Source: an uncultured Eubacteriales bacterium
GTDB taxonomy: Bacteria; Bacillota; Clostridia; Oscillospirales; Oscillospiraceae
Reading direction: 5' to 3'
DNA length: 39,841 bases
NCBI GenBank assembly: GCA_900552725.1
Contig: USAT01000005.1
Coordinates: forward strand, 1 to 39,841
Shown: positions 7,577 to 14,800 of the stretch, piece after piece
How positions within the stretch are numbered: the first letter of the stretch is position 1
Layout: every line of letters begins with the position of its first letter
Notes under the pieces: model-generated
The model's input: the letters and a program-made list of their open reading frames with translations, nothing else
What the model was told of the DNA's origin: nothing
The model's database searches: none
Program-made: the position numbers and the translations under genes

Positions 7577-8096
7577 TGTCACGCACCTCCGTAATAAAAT
7601 CTGATAGAATAGTTGCTGCGGCATCCTCCCATATTACCAAGCGAAACGGATCATATGATGCAACCTGCCGCGCACCAAAGTTGTTCATGTAGTAGTCCAG
7701 TAGCTCACTGGTTTTCGCTTTGAATATCAAAATGCCATCAAATCCCTCGTCCAGTGAAATCTGTATTGCATAAGCAAACAGTGCTTTTGCAATGCCGAAG
7801 TACTTTTTTGATCCACCTTCTAAATGAAGAAGATTTGCATTGCTATGACGTGCATTTTCAAGATAAAGGATTTCAACGGCTAAGCCATCCTCATCCAACT
7901 CATATGACATCAGGCCCAACAATTCATCATTGTCCATGCGGTGCAAGGCGACCTTGTTGGGTAATTGTTTCGCATAAGGAGTTGTCCACGCAGTTTGCCA
8001 ATTCTTTGTTGCCATCAAATCCTGTTCCGTCGCATCCTTTACGACTGCCGGAATTTTTGCATTGGTCGCATACTCCAAAACAAATAGATTCAACAT
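7557..8096 (-). CDS. GNAT-like acetyltransferase
   Basis: A probable acetyl-CoA-dependent N-acetyltransferase. The middle of the protein has the GNAT arrangement: a central strand (LAVEILYLENAR), then a loop and helix resembling the acetyl-CoA binding motif (SKKYFGIAKALFAYAIQI), then FDGILIFKAKTSELLDYYMNNFGA, a typical C-terminal strand-helix with Tyr. The usual Q/RxxGxG/A is degenerate here (KKYFGIA). The substrate is unknown. I prefer ATG 8096 because GAGGA lies 6 nt before it; the frame opens two codons earlier. The gene is visibly more AT-rich than its neighbours and sits between two strong terminators with an overlapping small gene, suggesting a separately acquired cargo module inside the ICE backbone. 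Confidence 0.7.
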   Translation of the reverse strand: MLNLFVLEYATNAKIPAVVKDATEQDLMATKNWQTAWTTPYAKQLPNKVALHRMDNDELLGLMSYELDEDGLAVEILYLENARHSNANLLHLEGGSKKYFGIAKALFAYAIQISLDEGFDGILIFKAKTSELLDYYMNNFGARQVASYDPFRLVIWEDAAATILSDFITEVRDNGSERA

Positions 8097-8243
8097 CACC
8101 ATTCCTCATTTCATAAGTAGTTTACCACAGTTGAGGTCAAAAAACAAGTAGCCTCTGCATTCTCAATGTGCACAAGTCCATGTCTTACCTGCACACGCTC
8201 CTTGTATCATGTGCTTTTTTAGGAGATTCCACTCTTTCCAATT

Positions 8244-8331
8244 AGGGAACTTTTTGCATCAATAAGTGACTGTTTTGTTCCCTATTTTTCTTTCGTGAAA
8301 AAGGGAACTTCTATGCGGAAGTTCCCTTTTT
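8244..8331 (-). terminator. Terminator with alternative pairing partners upstream of the acetyltransferase
   Basis: A perfect 14-bp stem (8298-8311 with 8318-8331, AAAAAGGGAACTTC around a 6-base loop) with flanking A/T runs forms a bidirectional rho-independent terminator. Two further copies of the same heptamer (8277-8283, and 8244-8250 in inverse orientation) can pair with each other or, for 8277-8283, with the terminator arm at 8302-8308. This gives mutually exclusive hairpins. The sequence at 8103-8243, between this structure and the acetyltransferase gene, shows no gene. Confidence 0.75.
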
Positions 8332-8404
8332 CGGCTGCACGCCCCACAAGCATATGCAGCACGATCACCATGAGCACTATAACAAAGCCTGCATTTGCTG
8401 TCAA
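8282..8404 (-). CDS. Possible 40-residue single-pass membrane peptide
   Basis: This frame starts with TTG six bases after the stop codon of the 134-residue gene, with GGGAG about 12 nt upstream. It encodes a hydrophobic helix (GFVIVLMVIVLHMLVG) and a charged tail (GRAAEKGNFRIEVPFF, ending TKEK). Against it, the TTG coincides with a -35 hexamer and the tail is encoded by the arms of the terminator hairpin. The spacing to the ribosome binding site is also long. It may be a real small membrane protein or a chance frame over a regulatory region. I recognise no family. Confidence 0.3.
   Translation of the reverse strand: MTANAGFVIVLMVIVLHMLVGRAAEKGNFRIEVPFFTKEK
8376..8404 (-). promoter_or_regulatory. 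Sigma-A-like promoter reading toward the acetyltransferase module
   Basis: TTGACA (8404-8399) is followed after 17 bases by TATAGT (8381-8376) on the minus strand, a near-consensus promoter. Transcripts from it would run straight into the terminator at 8298-8331, giving an RNA of only about 75 nt unless the terminator is read through. The hexamer is part of the TTGACAGCAAA motif also found at 3905 and 6206. Confidence 0.55.
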
Positions 8405-8410
8405 ACTATT

Positions 8411-8815
8411 TCACCGCTCCCGTCCTGTTCTCATGCGGTAGGCATAGTTCTGGACACTATACCGGCGCATATAGTCGTTTTCGGAGGGAGCGGCGGAGTC
8501 AAGATTCAGCCCCTCCAGACGCCGGTCGTCCGGATCAAGCACCTCCTCTATTGGAATGACGCGGAGCTTCGCCCGGCATTTCAGTTCGCCGCCGAACACA
8601 CCGGCCACACAGTGAAAACCCCTGTCGCCGCATACCCACAGCAGCCGCTTACCTGCCGGAATGTCTCCAAAGGGCTGCTTGAGCAGCACCACCGACCACG
8701 GCTCCGCGCCCGCCACCTTATAGTAGCCGGAACTTTCTGCCCGTTCATAGGCTTGGATCATCTTCTCAAATTTCCGCTGCGGCTCTATGTAGAACCAACT
8801 CTCCTGGTATCCCAT
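8411..8815 (-). CDS. Conjugative-element protein of unknown function, 134 residues
   Basis: I do not recognise a named domain. The protein is soluble and looks compact, beginning MGYQESWFYIEPQRKFEKMI and containing two Cys in a short region (VCGDRGFHCVAG) and a charged C terminus. The ATG 8815 has GAAAGGTAG upstream and lies 6 nt after the helicase stop codon, so it is very likely co-translated with the helicase. Its fixed place beside the helicase and the Toprim protein suggests an accessory role in element DNA processing. That is inference from position only. Confidence 0.65.
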   Translation of the reverse strand: MGYQESWFYIEPQRKFEKMIQAYERAESSGYYKVAGAEPWSVVLLKQPFGDIPAGKRLLWVCGDRGFHCVAGVFGGELKCRAKLRVIPIEEVLDPDDRRLEGLNLDSAAPSENDYMRRYSVQNYAYRMRTGRER

Positions 8816-8821
8816 ATCGAC

Positions 8822-11800
8822 CTACCTTTCCCATTGTGGCTTTTTTCTCGCCGGTGGCTGTTCGCCAGCCTCCGGCGCTCCTGTATCTGCGATGACTTCC
8901 GGCTCACGCTTATCCATGTTCAACAGCGTGTTCAGTTCCTCCAGCCGCGCCAGCTTCGTTTTCAGCTCCTCCTCGCGGGGAAATGGCTTCAACACCTCCA
9001 CCTTTGCCGTTTCCAACTGGGTATGCAGCTCGCTCAGCTTCTCACGGCAAGCCTGCTCCTTGACCGGCAGCGTCTCCAGCAGGTTATCCATGCGCTGGAT
9101 ATTGCCGAACACGTCCGTGCCCAGCGTTGTCACGTGGCGCAACTGCCCGATCATGGTCAGCCGGTACTCCTGCGAAAAGCTGTCAAAGGACAGCTCCAGC
9201 GTCAGGCCACGGTAGGAGCCCACCTGCGTCGGCTCCGGCGTCAGCATATTCTGGCACATGGCCAACAGCTCCACGCCCGCCGCCTTTTTCTCGGCATAGA
9301 CCTTGCCTGCCAGGGTCATGGGAGAGAAACCGTCCGCGTTGGGTGCGGTATGCTCCTTGACCATGGCAATATCCGCGCTGTACCCGGCAAGGCGCTCCTG
9401 TGTCTCCGCGAGAGACTTTGGGAATGTCTTGCTGATGGCGTCCTCCAGCGCGTACCGCTGGCTGAGATGGCTGCTTTTCAGCAGCTTCAGCTTCGTCACG
9501 GCAATGTCCAAGTCCATCTTCTCCTTGATGAGCGGGTTTCCACTGGCCAGCGCCTTGATCTCCGCATAGGAAAGAGCCTGCTCGTCCACATCCTCGGCGC
9601 TGCGTACAGGGGACTTGCTGGTCATGATCTGCGCGATGAATTTTTGCTTTCGCTCCACCAACTGATAGAGGTAGGCGTCAAACGTACCCTCAGTGACGTA
9701 GCTGTAAATATCCACCTCGCTATTCTCATTGCCCTGCCGGATGATACGGCCCTCCCGCTGCTGAAGGTCGGATGGCCGCCACGGACAGTCCAAATGGTGC
9801 AAGGCCACCAGCTTCTGCTGGCAGTTGGTTCCGGCACCCATGCGCTGTGTGCTGCCCAGCAGCACACGCACCTGACCGGCCCGCACCTTGCTGAACAGGT
9901 CTTTCTTCTGCGCCTCGGTCTTGGCGTCGTGGATATAGGCAACTTCATTTTCCGGTATGCCCATCGCCAGCAGCTTATCACGGATATCATCATAAACACT
10001 GAAAACACCTTCGCCCTTGGGCGTGGACAAATCACAGAAGATCATTTGTGTGGAGCGCTTCTCTGCCGTGCGCTGCCAGATGTCAAATACCGTCTCCGCG
10101 CACTTGGCCGCCTTGCTCTCCGGATCGCTGGGCAGCATGGGATTGATGAGCCGCTGGTCTAATGCCAGCTTCCGGCCATCGTTGGTGATCAGCAGCATAT
10201 TGTCCACGCTGCTGTCCACCTGCCGATTACGCACCTGCTCGGCCCGTTCCGCCAGCGATGCCACCATCTCTTTCTGGTACTCGGACGGTTTCAGGGCGAT
10301 GTTGTGATAGTGGGCCTCCGGCACGGGCAGGTTCAGCATATCCGCCGTTTGGATATCCGCCACATTTTTGAATACGGAGATCAGCTCCGGCAGGTTGTTG
10401 AACTTGGCAAAGCAAGTCTTGGCCCGATAGCCCGTCCCCTCCGGTGCCAGCTCGATGGTCGTGACCGTCTCGCCGTAGTTGGCGGCCCATGCGTCGAAAT
10501 GCTGGAAGCCTTGCTCCTGCAAGGCTTCCAGCTGCAAATACCGCTGGATGGTATATAGCTCCACCATGCTATTGGAAATCGGCGTACCGGTGGCGAATAC
10601 CACACCCCGCCCGCCTGTGATCTCGTCCAGATACCGGCACTTCATGAAAAGGTCGCTGGACTTCTGCGCCTCGGTCTGCGCGATGCCGCTGACGTTCCGC
10701 ATTTTGGTGTAGAGAAACAGATTTTTATAGTAGTGGCTCTCGTCGATGAACAGCCGGTCAACGCCCAGATCCTCGAACGTGACCACATCGTCCTTGCGGC
10801 TTTGGTCGTTCAGCTTGTCCAGCTTATTCTGCAACCCCTTGCGGGTCTTTTCCATCTGCTTGATGGTGAAGTTCTCCGCCTTGTCCGCCTTCGCCTCACG
10901 GATGCCCTGGATGATCTCGTCCATCTGCTGCTCCAGAATGGCCCGCTGCCGCTGGATACTGACGGGTATCTTCTCGAACTGACTGTGGCCGATGATGATG
11001 GCGTCATAGTCGCCGGTGGCGATGCGCCCGCAGAACTTCTTGCGATTTTTTGTTTCAAAATCCTTTTTCGTGGCCACCAGCACATTGGCGGCAGGGTAGA
11101 GCTGCAAGAACTCGCTGGCCCACTGCTCCGTCAGGTGGTTCGGCACCACAAAGAGGGATTTCTGGCACAGACCCAGCCGCTTGGATTCCATCGCCGCCGC
11201 CACCATCTCGAACGTCTTCCCTGCCCCCACTACGTGTGCAAGCAGGGTGTTGCCGCCATAGAGGATGTGGGCGATGGCGTTCACCTGATGCTTCCGCAGG
11301 GTGATCTCCGGATTCATGCCGCTGAAATTGATGTGGCTGCCATCATATTCACAGGGCCGGTTGCTGTTGAACAGGATATTGTACGCCTTGCAGATCTTCT
11401 CCCGCCGCTCCGGGTCTTTCCATATCCATTCGGCAAACGCTTCCTTTAGAAGCTCCTGCTTGCCCTGTGCAATGGCGGTCTCCTTCTTGTTGAGCACCGC
11501 CACGCGCCGCCCGTCTGCATCATACTGATAGTCGAAAATACGAACGTCTTTCAGGTTCAGACTGCTCTCAATGATCTCGTAAGCGCTGGCCCGCAGCGTG
11601 CCATAGGTGTTGAAAGCCTTGATATTGCTCTTATCCTTGCTCTTGCCCTCGATGCGCCATTCGCCGGTGATCTGGGAGTAATGCACCTTGATATCCCACC
11701 GAACACGGCGGGGTGTGTCCAGCGTCTCGAAGATGAACTGCCGGATATACTCCGGGTTCAGCCATGTGGCACCCAGCCGCACGGAGATCTCGCTGGCGGT

Positions 11801-14800
11801 CAGGTCTACGGGCTGCACCTTCTCCAATGCCTCCACATTGGGCAGATACTGCGGCTCCGTTTCCGCCTTTGCTCTCACCTCCGCCAGCTTCCGGCGCACG
11901 TTGCCGGACAGATACTCGTCGGCGGGCAGATATTTCTCGCCGCCCTTTTCCGCGTAGTCAGGGTTCAAAAAGACGACGCCCTGCAAATCCGTGAACAAGG
12001 TGTCCTCGTCCTTGCAGGTGAGCCGTCCCATATACGCCATATCCACGCGGGCCTTTTCCCCAATGGACAGCGCCAGCGCCTCCACCGCCGTATCTACTCT
12101 TTCGGCAGGCCGGTGGCTGCGTATAGTGCGCTTGGTGAACAGGTCGGCTTTCCGTTTCAGGCCGCCCTCCTCGTCCAGCACCTCCAGCGAACACAGCAGG
12201 AAGTAGGCGCTGTCCTGGTCAAAAGCGATGGCGTTGCCGCGTGAATTGATCAGCCCGTAGTCGTGGGTAAATCGGTCATAGAGGTCGTTCAGCTCGGCCT
12301 GCTGCTCCCGTATCATGCTCTCCGGATAGTCCTCCGTCTGGTACTCCAGCAGCGTCCGCACACAGTCCCGCAGGCCGATCATGCCGCGGATGCGGCTCTC
12401 GGAGGTCTTGGAGACCTCCACCGGATTCATGCGGCTGTTCTCGCGGTAATAGAGCTTCCCGTCCACCAGCGTATAGGAGAAATTGCGGACGGTGGGGTCT
12501 GCCTCGATGGACAGGTCTTCGCCCTCCAGTTCCTCCTCGTGCTCATAGGCGGTGATCTCACCGTGGATATTCTGCACAGCGTTGGCAAGGAGACTGTCCA
12601 GCGGCTGCTCCGGAAACGGCACACAGGTGGGCTCCGGGCCATACGGTCCCGATACCATTTTCATCTCGCCCAGCACCATATCCGGGTGGTCGATGAAATA
12701 ACGGTTCATGGTGATACCGTCGTCATTCGTCCCCAACTGCACCCAGTCTGGCTCAATGTCCACCATGCGGTCACGCTTTTGCAGGAACAGGATATCCGAT
12801 ACCACCTCCGTACCCGCTGCCGCCTTAAAGGTATCGTTGGGCAGACGGATCGCTCCCAGCAGCTCCGCCCGCTGGGCAATGTACTTCCGCACGTTAGAGG
12901 TGCGTTTGTCCATGGTGTAGCTGGAGGTAACGAACGCCACCACGCCGCCCGGCCTCACCTTATCCAGTGTCTTGGCGAAGAAATACTCGTGGATGGACAG
13001 GTTCAGCCGGTCATAGCGCCGATCCTGCACCTTGAACTGGCCAAAGGGAACGTTGCCCACAGCCACGTCAAAGAAGTTGTCGGGGAAGTCCATCTTTTCA
13101 TAGCCGCGAACGGAAATACTGTTGCGTGGGTACAACTGACGGGCGATGCGTCCTGAAACGTCATCCAGCTCCACGCCGTAGACCTTGCTCTCCGCCATGC
13201 TCTCCGGCAGCATACCGAGGAAATGACCGACGCCGCAGGCAGGCTCCAGCACGTTGCCCTGCCGGAAGCCCATCTGCCCCAGCGCGGCGTAGATGCTGCG
13301 GATCACCACAGGCGGCGTATAGAAGGCGGTCAGCGTGGATTCCCGCGCCGCGGCGTACTCTGTTTCGGACAGCAGCCCCTTTAGTTCCTCATACCGGCTG
13401 TGCTTGGGATCGAAGCAGTCCGCCAAACCGCCCCAGCCCACATACGAGGACAAGACCTCCTGCTCCTCCGCCGTGGCGAGGCGATTCTCCGCCTCCACCT
13501 GCTTCAAAAGCCGTATCGCCGCCACGTTGTTGGCATACCGCTGTCTGGGCGGTGCTGCGCCCAGGGCATCGTCGGTGATACGGTAGTTGACGCCGCCCGC
13601 GAACAGCGGGGCGGCGGCCTCCAGCCTCTCTTTTTTTCTCGGCAGGTGAGGGACAGGCGGCATCGCCGCCTGTCCCTGCGGCGCTTCCTCCTCTCTCTGC
13701 TGTACCTGCGGCAGCGGGGATATTTCTTGCTCCTGTGCCGGTTCCTCCGTGACCCCCACTTCCCCGGTGGGGGTTATGGGTGTCGCTTCCCGCTCCGCTT
13801 GCCGCAATCCACTGTCGTGCCGATGGTTAAACAGGCTGAACGTGCCGTCAACGTATTCCGAAAGCTGTTCCCTCGCCTGCTGGCAGGAATCATAGTGCCG
13901 GTCTCCCTCGTCCATGCCATCCAAATAGGCTGTCAGGGCTTCCAGCATTTCCGCCGCTTTCGCCTTATCTGCCAACTGCTCATCAATGGTGGGAACGGCG
14001 TCATAGTAGTCCGCGCCCTTGGGGTACGGTCTCGGCACATCGTCCGATGCGTCGGAAAAGCCGAAATACACTGTCCGCGCCAACTGCCGCCGTTCATATT
14101 GCGGAATTGCGGCAATGGCATCCTCGCCGGGGAAACGCTTCTGCGCGATGAGCCTTTCATACTCCTTGACCACATGGGGGATGGTCAGCTTGACCTCATC
14201 GTACTGTTTGCCACTGTACTCCCGCTGATAGGTCAAGCCCTTAGAAGTCCTCGTATAGTCATATCCATCGCGCCCGCCGCCGCTGTACTCACCAAAACGG
14301 CTTTTGATGAATTTCTGCTGCTCCTCCTTCGTGTGGGGATAGCAGAAAAAGGCATACACGTCCAAGCGGCTGTCCACAGACTCCGCCAGGAAGAACTGGT
14401 CGATCTCATCCTGCGTGATGAACATTTTGCACCGGCGCAGGAAATCCGGCTGCGCAGAAAAGCTGCGCTCCGGCAGGTCAATTCCGTCCAGCACCACACC
14501 GATTCGGTGTGTATTATACTCAGACAGCCGAAAGCGCATGATGCTACGGTTCTGCTCGTATGCGCGGAGGAAATCGTGGTATTCCTCTGCCAGTACCGCA
14601 AGGCCGCCCTCACTCTTGGCAAAGGCCACCATATCCTCGTCCAGCTCCGGATAGCCCTTGTGCTGGTCGTGGATGGCCAGCGTCTGAGGGAACAGGCCCT
14701 GTGCGCGGCCCCCTTGGGTCAAATCGCGAGCGGTCATCAGCAGGGCGTCACCCATCTCAAGCAGCACCTTGTCCTGCGCCTGCTCCAGCTCTGGTGCCGA

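Noticed and set aside
8354..10162. Long open frame on the plus strand (602 codons), with another at 13400-15298, antisense to the helicase
   Set aside because: They mirror codon positions of the GC-rich minus-strand gene, lack ribosome binding sites and known domains, and are rich in His, Leu, Gln and Arg as antisense shadows are.
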